Below are positions 36,245 through 45,398 of a stretch of 64,000 nt of DNA, piece after piece. A model generated the notes under the pieces. The model did not search any database and was not told the DNA's origin. It saw only the letters and a list, made by a program, of their open reading frames with translations. This DNA comes from Streptomyces sp. NBC_00523 (lineage in GTDB: Bacteria > Actinomycetota > Actinomycetes > Streptomycetales > Streptomycetaceae). Each line of letters starts with the position of its first letter. Position 1 is the first letter of the stretch. The DNA is taken from positions 6,386,001 through 6,450,000 of the forward strand of contig NZ_CP107836.1 of the NCBI RefSeq assembly GCF_036346615.1, given 5' to 3'. Both the position numbers and the translations under genes were made by a program.

Positions 36245-38217
36245 GGCGCGGATCTCCGCAGTACCGCGACGCCGTAGCGGCCGAGCGCGATCCGGTCCGT
36301 CACCACGCGGCCGGTGAGCAGGTCCTCGTACACGCCGGGCACGGTGACCGTGACCATCTCGCGGCGGTGGTGCAGCAGGAACAGCAGCTCGCCCCGGCGC
36401 ACCGCCTCCACCCCCTCGGGCAGCCCGGCGAGGACCGGCTCGACCCCGGCCTCCCGGACCACACCGGCCAGGAGGGTCCGCAGCGCCGGGGGCTCGGGGA
36501 GCGTCGACACGTACACCGCGCGGCCCCGGCGCAGCACGGCGGGCAGCCCGGCGAGCTCGCCGTCGCGGTAGGCGGCCAGCACCTCGGTGCCCTCGGCCGC
36601 CTCCAGCTCCTCCGACCAGAGGGTGCCCCGGAAGCCGTCGCACTCCACGGTCTCGTCCGTTTCCAGCGGCCACCACTCGTGCAGGGTCGCGATCCCGAAC
36701 AGCTCGCGCAGCCGGGCGTCCATCCCGCCCGGCCGGACGCGGTCGTCCACGTCCGCGACGCCGCTGAAGAAGCCGCACACCAGGTGCCCGCCGCCCGCCA
36801 CGTACGCCACGAGGTTGTCGACCGCCGCGTCGTCGAGGAGGTAGAGGTGCGGGACGAGGACCGCCTTGTACCGGCTCAGCTCGGCGTCGGGGCGGGCGAA
36901 GTCCGTGGGTGTGCCGTTCTCCCACAGCGCCCGGTGCCAGCGCCGGATCACCTCCGCGTAGTCGAGCCGCGCGGACGGGGCGCCCTCCTGGGCGCCCGCC
37001 CACCAGGCGTCCCAGTCGTGCAGGACAGCCACCTCGGCGGCCACGCCCGTACCGGACACGGCGGACCCGATCGCGGCCAGTTCACCGCCCAGTTGCCGGG
37101 TTTCGCGGAAGGAGCGGCCCTGCTCACCGGCGTGGCCGAGCATGCCCGAGTGGAACTTCTCCGAGCCCTGCCGGGACTGCCGCCACTGGAAGTAGCAGAC
37201 CGCGTCGGCGCCGCGCGCCACCGACTGGAGCGACCAGAGCCGGTTCAGCCCCTCCGGCTTCGGGTGGTTGACGCCCCGCCAGTTCACCGCGCCGGCCGCC
37301 TGCTCCATCAGCATCCACGGGCCGTCCGCCTGCGAGCGCGTCATGTCGGCGAGCATCGCGTTGTACTGCCCGCCCTGCGGGTCGCGCGGGTCCGGGTAGA
37401 CGTCGACCGAGACGATGTCCTCCTCGGCCGACCACGCCCAGGCGTCCTGCCCCGACCACAGGGGCATGAAGTTGGTGGTCACCGGGATGTGCGGGGTGTG
37501 CCGGGCGACGATGTCGCGTTCGGCGGTGAAGCACTCCATGAGCGCGTCGGACGTGAAGCGTTTGAAGTCCAGTACCTGGGTGGGGTTCCTCATGTACTGC
37601 GCCTTGCGCGGCGGCAGGATCTCCGTCCACGCGTCGTAGTGCTGGCTCCAGAATGCCGTGCCCCAGGCGTCGTTGAGGGCGTCGAGCGTCCCGTACCGGC
37701 CGCGCAGCCAGCGGCGGAAGTGGCCCGCCGTCTCGTCGCACCAGCAGTGCGTGCAGTACTCGTTGTTGATGTGCCACACGGTGAGCGCCGGGTGCTCCGC
37801 GTACCGCGCGGCCAGGTCCTCGGTGAGCGCGGCGGCGTAACGGCGGTAGACCGGCGAGCTGGGGCAGAACTGCTGGCGCGAGCCGTACCAGACGATGGAC
37901 CCGTCCTCCGCGCGCGGCAGCGTCTCCGGGTGCCGGGCCCCCATCCAGGGCGGCGGGGAGGCGGTCGGGGTGGCGAGCACGACGCCGATGCCGTGGGCGT
38001 GCATCAGGCCCATCAGCCGGTCCAGCCAGTCGAACTCCCGGGCGCCCGGGCGGGGTTCGATCCTCGCCCAGGAGAAGACGCCGAGGGTGACGGAGTTGAC
38101 CCCGGCCTCCTTCATCAGTCGGACGTCGTCCTCCCACACCTCCTCGGGCCACTGCTCGGGGTTGTAGTCGCCTCCGAAGAGGATGCGGCCACGGGCCGCG
38201 TCGCGCAGGGACGGCAT
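36241..38217 (-). CDS. GH42 beta-galactosidase
   Basis: 658-residue cytoplasmic enzyme with the three GH42 domains: a TIM barrel beginning LFGGDYNPEQWPEEVWEDD, a trimerisation domain (about 400-590) and a small C-terminal beta domain. Catalytic residues are predicted as E153 (WHINNEYCTHC, acid/base) and E305 (MLMEQAAGAVNW, nucleophile). A Cys/His set (CTHCWCDE) resembles the zinc site of some GH42 enzymes. ATG 38217 has GGAGA upstream; the longer open frame runs into the permease gene and is rejected. It would take galactose off xyloglucan side chains. An intercistronic hairpin (38251-38289) precedes it on the transcript. Confidence 0.92.
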   Translation of the reverse strand: MPSLRDAARGRILFGGDYNPEQWPEEVWEDDVRLMKEAGVNSVTLGVFSWARIEPRPGAREFDWLDRLMGLMHAHGIGVVLATPTASPPPWMGARHPETLPRAEDGSIVWYGSRQQFCPSSPVYRRYAAALTEDLAARYAEHPALTVWHINNEYCTHCWCDETAGHFRRWLRGRYGTLDALNDAWGTAFWSQHYDAWTEILPPRKAQYMRNPTQVLDFKRFTSDALMECFTAERDIVARHTPHIPVTTNFMPLWSGQDAWAWSAEEDIVSVDVYPDPRDPQGGQYNAMLADMTRSQADGPWMLMEQAAGAVNWRGVNHPKPEGLNRLWSLQSVARGADAVCYFQWRQSRQGSEKFHSGMLGHAGEQGRSFRETRQLGGELAAIGSAVSGTGVAAEVAVLHDWDAWWAGAQEGAPSARLDYAEVIRRWHRALWENGTPTDFARPDAELSRYKAVLVPHLYLLDDAAVDNLVAYVAGGGHLVCGFFSGVADVDDRVRPGGMDARLRELFGIATLHEWWPLETDETVECDGFRGTLWSEELEAAEGTEVLAAYRDGELAGLPAVLRRGRAVYVSTLPEPPALRTLLAGVVREAGVEPVLAGLPEGVEAVRRGELLFLLHHRREMVTVTVPGVYEDLLTGRVVTDRIALGRYGVAVLRRSAP

Positions 38218-38250
38218 GGCGTCTCCGGTTCTCCTGGGTGGGGGTTCAGG

Positions 38251-38289
38251 GGATGTCTTGCCGATCAGGGTCGGATCAGCAAGACACCC
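38251..38289 (-). other. intercistronic stem-loop before GH42 gene
   Basis: Between the permease stop and the GH42 start, arms 38251-38261 and 38279-38289 pair over 8 bp (GTCTTGC/GCAAGAC core) plus 2 bp beyond one mismatch. An inner GATC/GATC pairing lies in the loop. It could be a partial terminator or processing site lowering enzyme relative to transporter expression. Confidence 0.45.
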
Positions 38290-38309
38290 CCCGGGGTGCG
38301 GGGCGCCGG

Positions 38310-39272
38310 TCAGCCCTTCACGGCGCCGGTGAGCATGCCCTTCTGGAAGTGCTTCTGGACGAACGGCGACAGCACCGCGACCGGGATCAGCGCGAGGATC
38401 ATCACCGCCATCTGCACGGCGAGGCTGTTGATCTGGCCACTGCTGACGGCCGCGCCCATCGCGCCGGGCGGCACCTGGTGCTGGAGGACCAGCTGACGCA
38501 GGATCATCTGCAACGGGTACTTGTCGCTGTCCTGGATGTAGAGCATCGCGTTGAACCACTGGCTCCAGTAGCCCACCGCGTAGAACAGCGAGATCACCGC
38601 GATCACCGCGCGCGACAGCGGCATGATGATCTGGAGCAGGATGCGCCACTCGCCGGCCCCGTCGATGCGGGCCGCGTCGATGAGTTCGGGTGCGGTGTCC
38701 ATGAAGAAGCCGCGCAGCACCAGCACGTTGAACACGCTGATCGCGCTCGGCAGGATCATCGACCAGTAGCTGTCGCTCAGCCCGATCCCGGTGACCAGCA
38801 GATACGTCGGGATGAGCCCGGCGCCGAAGAACATGGTCGCCATCAGGGTCATCAGCAGCGGTCGGTGCGCGTACGAGTCGCGGCGGCTGAGCCCGTACGC
38901 GCAGAGGATCGAGACGACCATGCTGACGGCTGTACCGACGACGGTGAGACCGACGCTGACGGCGGCGGCACGGGTCACGGCGCCCCCGCTCAGCAGCTCC
39001 TTGTACGCGACGAAGGTGATGTGCTTCGGCCAGACGACCAGACCGCCCGCGTCGTTGATGGTTCTCGTGTCGGAGAGGCTGGTCACCAGCACCACCCAGA
39101 TGGGGACGATGATGACCGCGCAGATCGCGACGAGCCCGAAGCCCTTGAAGGCGAGACCGGCCTTCGTCGGCTCCTCCTCCCACACGGGGCGCGGTTCGAT
39201 GCGCAGGGCGCGCTGGAGGCGTGTCTCGGTGGGGGGCGCCGGTTCCGCCCGCTGGTCCAGGAGAGTTGTCAT
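38310..39272 (-). CDS. ABC sugar transporter permease, MalG-type (CUT1)
   Basis: 320-residue inner-membrane permease with a long N-terminal cytoplasmic tail and six hydrophobic segments (about 45-70, 110-140, 145-170, 180-205, 235-260, 285-305). The EAA loop reads ELIDAARIDGAGEWRILLQI, the contact for an ATPase. It is closest in style to YtcP-type permeases that import plant oligosaccharides. ATG 39272 overlaps the upstream permease stop (ATGA). The open frame further upstream is inside the other permease gene. Confidence 0.93.
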   Translation of the reverse strand: MTTLLDQRAEPAPPTETRLQRALRIEPRPVWEEEPTKAGLAFKGFGLVAICAVIIVPIWVVLVTSLSDTRTINDAGGLVVWPKHITFVAYKELLSGGAVTRAAAVSVGLTVVGTAVSMVVSILCAYGLSRRDSYAHRPLLMTLMATMFFGAGLIPTYLLVTGIGLSDSYWSMILPSAISVFNVLVLRGFFMDTAPELIDAARIDGAGEWRILLQIIMPLSRAVIAVISLFYAVGYWSQWFNAMLYIQDSDKYPLQMILRQLVLQHQVPPGAMGAAVSSGQINSLAVQMAVMILALIPVAVLSPFVQKHFQKGMLTGAVKG

Positions 39273-40345
39273 TTCTTCGAGTACACCCCCTGCTCGCCCA
39301 GCATGTGGGCGACCTTGTTGGCACCCAGCACCATGGCGACGCTGAACAGCCCCTTGAAGATCCCGGCGGCGGCCGCGTAGCCGAAGTCGCCGGTCTTGAT
39401 GCCCGTCCACCAGATGTAGGTGTCCAGGATTTCCGAGGCCCCCGCGCCCACCTGGTCGCGCTGGAGCAGGATCTGCTCGAAGTCGAGGTTGAGCGCGCTG
39501 CCCACCCGCAGCACGAGCAGCAGGGCGATGACCGGGCGCAGCGCGGGCAGCGTGACGTGCCACATGCGGCGCCAGCGGCCGGCCCCGTCGACGGCGGCGG
39601 CCTCGTACAGATCGGTGTTGACGGCGGCGAGCGCGGCCAAGAAGACGATGACGCCCCAGCCGGCGTCCTTCCACACGGCCTGCGCGCTCACCAGGAACTT
39701 GAAGAAGCCCGGGTCGGTCATCAGGTCGAAGCCCTCGTGACCGTGTTCGCGCAGCCACTGGGCGACCAGTCCGGCGCCGCCGAACATCTGCTGGAACACC
39801 GTGACGACGAGCACCCAGGAGAAGAAGTGCGGCAGATAGACGACCGCCTGCACCCAGGCCCTGACCCGGGTGCTCATGATCGTGTTGAGCAGCAGCGCGA
39901 TGGCGATCGGGATCGGGAAGAACAGGACCAGCTGGGTCACGAAGATGACCAGCGTGTTCACGAGGACTTCCCAGAACCGGTAGTCCTCGAAGATCCGGGT
40001 GAAGTTGTCGAACCCGACGAACGGGCTGCCCGTGATGCCCAGGTCGTATACGTCGTAGTCCTGGAAGGCCACGATGTTCCCGAGCAGCGGGATGTAGTTG
40101 AAGATCAGCAGCAGCGCGATGGCCGGCATCGTCATCAGGATCAGCGTGCGGTCGCGCCGTAGCCGCTGCCGCCAGGTGATACCGCCCCGTTCCCGCCGGG
40201 GCCCGGGAACGCTTCCGGCTCGCGCCCTGCCCGCCTTCTTCGTCTCCCCGCCGTCGCCGTCCCCGGCGCCGCTCCCGCCGGCCGGGACGCCCGTCCCGCC
40301 GGCGGCGCGGTCCGGGGCGGCCGCGACCGTGGCCCGTGCCTTCAC
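39269..40345 (-). CDS. ABC sugar transporter permease, MalF-type (LplB-like)
   Basis: 358-residue permease. About 60 disordered Gly/Ala/Arg-rich residues precede six transmembrane segments (first ILMTMPAIALLLIFNYIPLL). The EAA loop is LYEAAAVDGAGRWRRMWHVT. GTG 40345 has GGGGAG 9 nt upstream. It pairs with the MalG-type permease and the preceding binding protein. No ATPase gene is present in the locus. In Streptomyces the shared MsiK ATPase usually energises such importers, and I infer the same here. Confidence 0.93.
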   Translation of the reverse strand: MKARATVAAAPDRAAGGTGVPAGGSGAGDGDGGETKKAGRARAGSVPGPRRERGGITWRQRLRRDRTLILMTMPAIALLLIFNYIPLLGNIVAFQDYDVYDLGITGSPFVGFDNFTRIFEDYRFWEVLVNTLVIFVTQLVLFFPIPIAIALLLNTIMSTRVRAWVQAVVYLPHFFSWVLVVTVFQQMFGGAGLVAQWLREHGHEGFDLMTDPGFFKFLVSAQAVWKDAGWGVIVFLAALAAVNTDLYEAAAVDGAGRWRRMWHVTLPALRPVIALLLVLRVGSALNLDFEQILLQRDQVGAGASEILDTYIWWTGIKTGDFGYAAAAGIFKGLFSVAMVLGANKVAHMLGEQGVYSKK

Positions 40346-40376
40346 CGTGTGCTCCCCATGTCGTGCTCCTGAGCCC

Positions 40377-40405
40377 GGCCGCCGGGCAGTGCGTACCCGG
40401 CGGCC
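40377..40405 (-). other. stem-loop after the solute-binding protein gene
   Basis: A perfect 10-bp stem (GGCCGCCGGG, 40377-40386, with 40396-40405) and 9-nt loop lie between the binding-protein stop and the first permease start. Such hairpins commonly stabilise the upstream message or partly terminate, giving excess binding protein over permease. Confidence 0.6.
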
Positions 40406-40428
40406 CCCTTGCTTGCCTTACGTACGCG

Positions 40429-42102
40429 TCAGTTGCCGGAGCCGTTCTTGTCGAGGATGTCCTGGTACCAGTCGCGCAGCTTGTCGCCGCCGCTCTTCTT
40501 CCAGGTGTTCACCGCGTCCTCGACGTCGGAGACCTTCTTGCGCCCCCGGCGGATGTCCTTCTGGAGGTCGTCGAAGGGCGTGTACAGGGAGGCGTAGCGC
40601 TGCGGCTCGACCACCTGCATGCCGAAGAAGAGGGGCTTCTTGATGTGCGGTGCCTGGCGCGCCATCCAGCCCGCGTAGTCCTTGGCCAGCTGCGGCTGGT
40701 CCGGGTAGGCGATGGAGGTGGGCGGCGAGGCCACGAACAGGAACGTGGAGGGCTGCGCCTCCTCGACACCCTGCGGGGTGTATGTCGGGGTGCCGTCCTT
40801 GATGGTGTAGTGGGTGCCCTTCACGCCGTAGTTGGTGAGCATGAACTCCTCGGTGCCGAACGGCGCGGCCGCGTAGTCGGCGATCGCGAGGAACTCCTGG
40901 ATCTTGTCCTTGGAGAGGTTCTTGCTGAGGAAGGTGAAGATGCCCGCCGGGTCGTCCTGCCACAGCACCGGGTCGCCGCCGTCGTGGCCGAAGAAGTCCA
41001 GCGCCTGCATGTCGAACTTCGGGTTGGCGGCGGCCTGTTCGGTGACCATGCCCTTCCATCCGCCGGTGCCGTCGTTGTACATGACGACGTGTCCGCTGGT
41101 GAAGCGGATCTTCGCGTCGGCGTCCTTGTTGGCCTCGGCGTCCGGGTGGATGTACCCGCCGTCGTGGAGCTTGCGGGCGAAGGCCAGCGCCTCCCGGTAC
41201 GCCTGTGTCTCGATCTTGTGGACCAGCTTGCCGTTCTCCAGCTGCCAGTAGTGCGGCGCGTCCGGGAGCAGCCCGAATATCTTCTGGATGCACGTCCACA
41301 GGTCGTCGAAGGCCCACACCTTCTTCTTGGGGGCCGTGTACTCCTTGCCGAAGGCCAGCAGGTCGTCGGCGCTCGCCGGGACGGCGCCGGAGCCGGTCAG
41401 GTCCTTGCGGTAGAAGATCGCGTTGCCGATGACCGGCGTCGGCATGGGCAGTCCGCGCAGCTTGCCGCCGAAGACCGAGTACTGCCAGGCACCGGTGGGG
41501 ATGTTGGCCAGGTTGGGGTACTTCTTGACGGCGTCGCCCGCGAGATACGGGGAGAGGTCGGCGAACTTCGCGGTGATGGCGTTGCGGATCTGCCCCTGCA
41601 TGTTCCAGCCGGGGATCGTCATGACGTCCGGGATGTCCGAGCCGGCGAGGACCGCGCCGATCTTGTCCTGGTACGTGTTGCCGTCCTGCGGGTCGAAGTT
41701 GAGCGTCGCCCCGACCGCCTTGTTCACGGCCGTGTAGTACGGGTTGTTCTTCTTCGGCACCGTGCCCCACAGCGGGGTCATCACCCGGAACTGCGAGCCC
41801 TTGCCCGGCACCGACTTGACCGAGACCACCAGCGGGTCCGGGAGCTTGGTGAAGCCCGGGCTCGAACCGTTCACGCCGGGGACGTCGGGCTGGACCAGGT
41901 TCAGCGGGGCGTAGCTCGGCACGACCTTCTGCAGGGCCTTGCCCGTGGTCGTGCCCTCCTTGCTCCCGGCGCCGGAGCCGGAACCGCCGCACGCGGCGAG
42001 CAGCGGCACCCCGCCGGCCACGGCGACGGCCGCCACCACGCCCGAGGCGAGGAAGCTTCTCCGGCTCGGGGCGGAGGCGGAGGGGGAGGAATTCGGCGTC
42101 AT
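40429..42102 (-). CDS. extracellular solute-binding lipoprotein of oligosaccharide ABC importer
   Basis: 557-residue family 1 binding protein of the LipO/YtcQ size class, larger than ordinary sugar-binding proteins. The N-terminus carries both a twin-arginine motif (SRRSFLASG) and a lipobox (LLAAC, Cys about residue 38), so it is a Tat-exported lipoprotein. The mature part shows FRVMTPLWGTVPKKNN and DIPDVMTIPGWNMQG, typical of ligand-cleft edges. Aromatic residues are abundant, fitting long beta-glucan oligomers. It is the first gene of the leftward operon; an operator palindrome (42221) lies 118 nt upstream of the start. Confidence 0.92.
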   Translation of the reverse strand: MTPNSSPSASAPSRRSFLASGVVAAVAVAGGVPLLAACGGSGSGAGSKEGTTTGKALQKVVPSYAPLNLVQPDVPGVNGSSPGFTKLPDPLVVSVKSVPGKGSQFRVMTPLWGTVPKKNNPYYTAVNKAVGATLNFDPQDGNTYQDKIGAVLAGSDIPDVMTIPGWNMQGQIRNAITAKFADLSPYLAGDAVKKYPNLANIPTGAWQYSVFGGKLRGLPMPTPVIGNAIFYRKDLTGSGAVPASADDLLAFGKEYTAPKKKVWAFDDLWTCIQKIFGLLPDAPHYWQLENGKLVHKIETQAYREALAFARKLHDGGYIHPDAEANKDADAKIRFTSGHVVMYNDGTGGWKGMVTEQAAANPKFDMQALDFFGHDGGDPVLWQDDPAGIFTFLSKNLSKDKIQEFLAIADYAAAPFGTEEFMLTNYGVKGTHYTIKDGTPTYTPQGVEEAQPSTFLFVASPPTSIAYPDQPQLAKDYAGWMARQAPHIKKPLFFGMQVVEPQRYASLYTPFDDLQKDIRRGRKKVSDVEDAVNTWKKSGGDKLRDWYQDILDKNGSGN

Positions 42103-42220
42103 TGCGTCAACCCTTCGAGGCGCACCAGGTGCGGCGGTTCAACGGGGAGGCGCCCTACGGTGTCGCCGTCCCGGGGAATCAGGGGCGAGGGCGCCCCTTC
42201 GCAAGTCTGTCGAAGCCCTG

Positions 42221-42234
42221 TCGAAGCGCTTCGA
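42221..42234 (-). promoter_or_regulatory. LacI-type operator O3 (importer operon)
   Basis: TCGAAGCGCTTCGA is a perfect 14-bp palindrome identical in core to the sites before the lacI-family gene. It is 119 nt from the binding-protein start, on whose promoter it probably acts. Confidence 0.85.
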
Positions 42235-42390
42235 TGTTGCAGCGAGGTTAAGTGAAGGGTCCCGGTCGCACAAGAGTCCGTTTACAGATTCCTCCGACCT
42301 GTTTCCACGCCGCCCCTGGTGCAACGCGGGCGTACAGGTGGGAGAGGTCGAGGACGGGCCCTTGACACGCGCGGGGTCGGCCGTCGAGCA

Positions 42391-42404
42391 TCGAAGCGCT
42401 TCGA
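42391..42404 (+). promoter_or_regulatory. LacI-type operator O4 (GH3-GH31 operon)
   Basis: A second perfect TCGAAGCGCTTCGA lies 80 nt before the GH3 start and 170 nt from O3. Paired sites could let one tetramer or two dimers silence both directions. Confidence 0.85.
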
Positions 42405-42484
42405 AAGATCGTCCGAGGCTGCTCAGTGGCCCGCATGACGCGCCGGCACCGCCATACCTCCCACCTTTGACGAAGGACCCGCAC

Positions 42485-45346
42485 GTGACGGAACAACCGC
42501 AGCCCTTCCGCGACCCGCGACTGCCCTTCGCGGAGCGCGTCGACGACCTGCTCCGGCGGCTGACCCCCGATGAGCGCGTCGCGATGCTGCACCAGTTCGC
42601 CCCGGCGGTCGACCGGCTCGGGCTCGCCGCCTTCCGCACCGGCCAGGAGGCGCTGCACGGCGTCGCCTGGATGGGCCGGGCCACGGTCTTCCCGCAGGCC
42701 GTCGGGCTCGGCGCCACCTGGAACGACGACCTGGTCCGCCGCATCGGCGAGGCCGTAGGCGACGAGGTCCGCACCAAGCGCGCCCACGACGACCGGGTCG
42801 GGCTCAACGTCTGGGCGCCCACCGTCAACCTGCTGCGCCACCCGCTCTGGGGGCGCGGCGAGGAGGGGTATTCCGAGGACGCCGGGCTCACCTCCGCCAT
42901 CGCCGTCGCGTACACCCGGGGCCTGCGCGGCGACCACCCGCACTACTGGCGCACCGCCCCCGTCCTCAAGCACTGGCTCGCCCACAACAACGAGACCGAC
43001 CGCGACACCTCGTCCTCCTCGGTCCGCCCGAGGGTGCTGCACGAATACGACCTCAGGGCCTTCCGCGACGCCGTCCGCGCGGGCGCGGTGGCCGGCGTGA
43101 TGCCCGCGTACAACCTGGTCAACGGGCGCCCCAACCATGTGTCGCCGCTGCTCTCCCGGCACCTGCGGAGCTGGACCGAACAGCCCCTGGCCGTCTGCTC
43201 CGACGCGGGCGCACCCACCAACCTGGTCGACTCCGAGCACTACTTCGACACCCACGAGGAGGCGACCGCCGCCGCCCTGCGCGCCGGTGTCGACAGCTTC
43301 ACCGACCACGGCCAGGACTCCTCCGTCATGACCGCCCGCATCCAGGGCGCCCTGAAGCGCGGCCTCCTGGACGAGCAGGACATCGACACCGCCGTCCGCC
43401 GCCTGCTCCACATGCGCTTCGCCCTCGGCGAGTTCGACCCCGGGCTGGACCCGTACGCGGACACCGAAGCCCTCGACACCGAGGAGCACCGGGCGCTCGC
43501 CCGGGAGGCCGCCGAGCAGGCCGTGGTGCTCCTGAAGAACGACGGGCTGCTGCCGCTCGCCCCGGACGCCGGCCGGACCGTCGCCGTCGTCGGGCTCCTC
43601 GCGGACGCCTGCAAGCTCGACTGGTACAGCGGCACCCTGATCCACCGCTCCACCCCGCTCGACGGACTCCGCGAACGCTTCGGCGCCGATCACGTGATCC
43701 ACGCCGAGGGCGCCGACCTGGTCCGCGTCAAGTGCGCGGACGGCTGGCTGCACATCCCCGAGGCGGACCCGGCCGGTGACGCGGCGCAGGGCCCGGAGGG
43801 CGCCCTCGACCCGGCGCTGCTCGCGGGCCGCACCGACCTGCCCCCGCTGACCTGTGCCGACACCCCGTCCGAGCTGGCGCTCGTGGACTGGGGCGGCGGT
43901 GTGATCACCCTGCGGGAGCCGGACGGCCGCTACCTCTCGGTCGCCGAGGACGGCCGGGTACGCGCCTCCGCGGACGAGCCGGGCGGCTGGATCGTCCAGG
44001 AGACTTTCCGGTGGGAGGCGGTGGAAGGGCATGCGGGCGGTCACCGCCTTCTGCACATCGGAACGGGTGGGTATGTCTCAGTCGCCGCCGACGGCGTAAA
44101 GGTTGCCGCCCCGGACGAGAAAAATCCGGCCGCCGCCACCGTCTTCGAGACCGAGGTGACCGAGCGCGGCGAGGACGCCGTCGCCCGCGCCGCCGCGGCC
44201 GCCGACACCGTGATCGTGGTCGTCGGCAACGACCCGCACATCAACGGCCGCGAGACCGAGGACCGCGCCACACTCGACCTGCCCGCCCAGCAGGAACGCC
44301 TCTGGCGCGCCGCCCACGCCGCCAACCCGCGCACCGTCCTGGCGGTCACCTCCGCCTACCCGTACGCCCTGTCCGACGCCGCCGCCACGCTGCCCGCGCT
44401 GCTGTGGACCGCGCACGGCGGCCAGGCGGCGGGCACCGCGCTGGCCCGCGTCCTCGCCGGCGACGTCTCCCCGGCCGGGCGCCTCCCGCAGACCTGGTAC
44501 GCCTCCGACGCGGAGCTGCCCGGCCTGCTGGACTACGACATCATCGGCTCGCGGCAGACCTACCTCTATTACAAGGGCACCCCGCTCTATCCGTTCGGCC
44601 ACGGGCTCACCTACAGCGACTTCACGTACAGCGACCTGACCGCCGTACGCGAGGGCGACCTGCTGCACGTCTCGCTGAACGTCACCAACACGGGCGCCGT
44701 CGCCTCCGACGAGGTCGCCCAGCTGTACGTACGGGCCGTGGCCCCGTCCGTACCCCGGCCGCTGCGTCAGCTCGTGGGGCACCGCAGGCTGCACCTGGCA
44801 CCCGGGGCGGCCGAGCGCCTCGCGTTCACCGTGCCGGTCGAGGAACTGGGCCACTGGGACGTGGCGCACGGCCGCTGGACCGTCGAGCCCGGCGCGTACG
44901 AGTTCCGGGCGGGCGCCTCAAGCACGGACATCCGGAGCGTCGCGGTCGTCACCGTCGACGGCGAACCGGCCGGGCCGCGCCCGGTCCTGGTCCGGGGTCT
45001 GGAGGCGGCCGACTACGACGAGCAGCTGGGCACCGCGATCGTGGACCGGGCGAAGACGGACGGCGACGCGGTCACCGCCACCGCCGAGACCAACGCACTC
45101 CTGTACCGCCACTGCGACTTCGGCGCCGGTACGAGCGGCGTCGAGGTCCTGGCCTCCGGCGAGGGGGCCGTCCTGATCACCGTCGGCGGCTCCACCGTCA
45201 CCGTCCCGGTGCCCGCCACGGACGGACCGTACGACCACCGCGCCTTCCGCGCCGGTCTGACCGCCTCCGGCACCGGCGACCTGCGCATCTCGCTGCGCGG
45301 CACGGTCCGGCTGGCCCGGCTCGGCTTCACCGGGAGCGGCGCGTGA
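42485..45346 (+). CDS. GH3 beta-glucosidase with beta-trefoil insert and C-terminal CBM6-like domain
   Basis: 953-residue enzyme without signal peptide. The (alpha/beta)8 domain (about 15-330) carries the nucleophile D240 in VCSDAGAPTNL and the substrate loop KHWLAHNNETDRD. The alpha/beta sandwich resumes with VVLLKNDGLLPLAP and VVVGNDPHINGRETEDR. Between its halves (about 455-545) lies an insert with GGVITLREPDGRYLSV, resembling a fascin-type beta-trefoil. Fibronectin-III-like and CBM6-like domains (about 870-953) end the chain. GTG 42485 has GAAGGA upstream; the open frame runs much further back through the promoter. It would remove backbone glucose from imported oligosaccharides after side-chain release. 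Confidence 0.88.
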   Translation: MTEQPQPFRDPRLPFAERVDDLLRRLTPDERVAMLHQFAPAVDRLGLAAFRTGQEALHGVAWMGRATVFPQAVGLGATWNDDLVRRIGEAVGDEVRTKRAHDDRVGLNVWAPTVNLLRHPLWGRGEEGYSEDAGLTSAIAVAYTRGLRGDHPHYWRTAPVLKHWLAHNNETDRDTSSSSVRPRVLHEYDLRAFRDAVRAGAVAGVMPAYNLVNGRPNHVSPLLSRHLRSWTEQPLAVCSDAGAPTNLVDSEHYFDTHEEATAAALRAGVDSFTDHGQDSSVMTARIQGALKRGLLDEQDIDTAVRRLLHMRFALGEFDPGLDPYADTEALDTEEHRALAREAAEQAVVLLKNDGLLPLAPDAGRTVAVVGLLADACKLDWYSGTLIHRSTPLDGLRERFGADHVIHAEGADLVRVKCADGWLHIPEADPAGDAAQGPEGALDPALLAGRTDLPPLTCADTPSELALVDWGGGVITLREPDGRYLSVAEDGRVRASADEPGGWIVQETFRWEAVEGHAGGHRLLHIGTGGYVSVAADGVKVAAPDEKNPAAATVFETEVTERGEDAVARAAAAADTVIVVVGNDPHINGRETEDRATLDLPAQQERLWRAAHAANPRTVLAVTSAYPYALSDAAATLPALLWTAHGGQAAGTALARVLAGDVSPAGRLPQTWYASDAELPGLLDYDIIGSRQTYLYYKGTPLYPFGHGLTYSDFTYSDLTAVREGDLLHVSLNVTNTGAVASDEVAQLYVRAVAPSVPRPLRQLVGHRRLHLAPGAAERLAFTVPVEELGHWDVAHGRWTVEPGAYEFRAGASSTDIRSVAVVTVDGEPAGPRPVLVRGLEAADYDEQLGTAIVDRAKTDGDAVTATAETNALLYRHCDFGAGTSGVEVLASGEGAVLITVGGSTVTVPVPATDGPYDHRAFRAGLTASGTGDLRISLRGTVRLARLGFTGSGA

Positions 45347-45398
45347 AACCCCGCAGCCTCCCCGTTCCCCCTTCCGATGCCCCCGGCAAGGAGTCCGC

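Larger units (their letters stand above)
42103..42484. promoter_or_regulatory. divergent promoter region between importer operon and GH3-GH31 operon
   Basis: This 382-nt non-coding stretch separates divergent starts at 42102 and 42485. It holds the two operator palindromes listed separately, plus an isolated half-site TGTCGAAGC at 42209-42217, about one helical turn from the first operator. No other coding potential is evident. Promoters for both operons must lie here; I cannot place -10/-35 hexamers with confidence. Confidence 0.75.
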
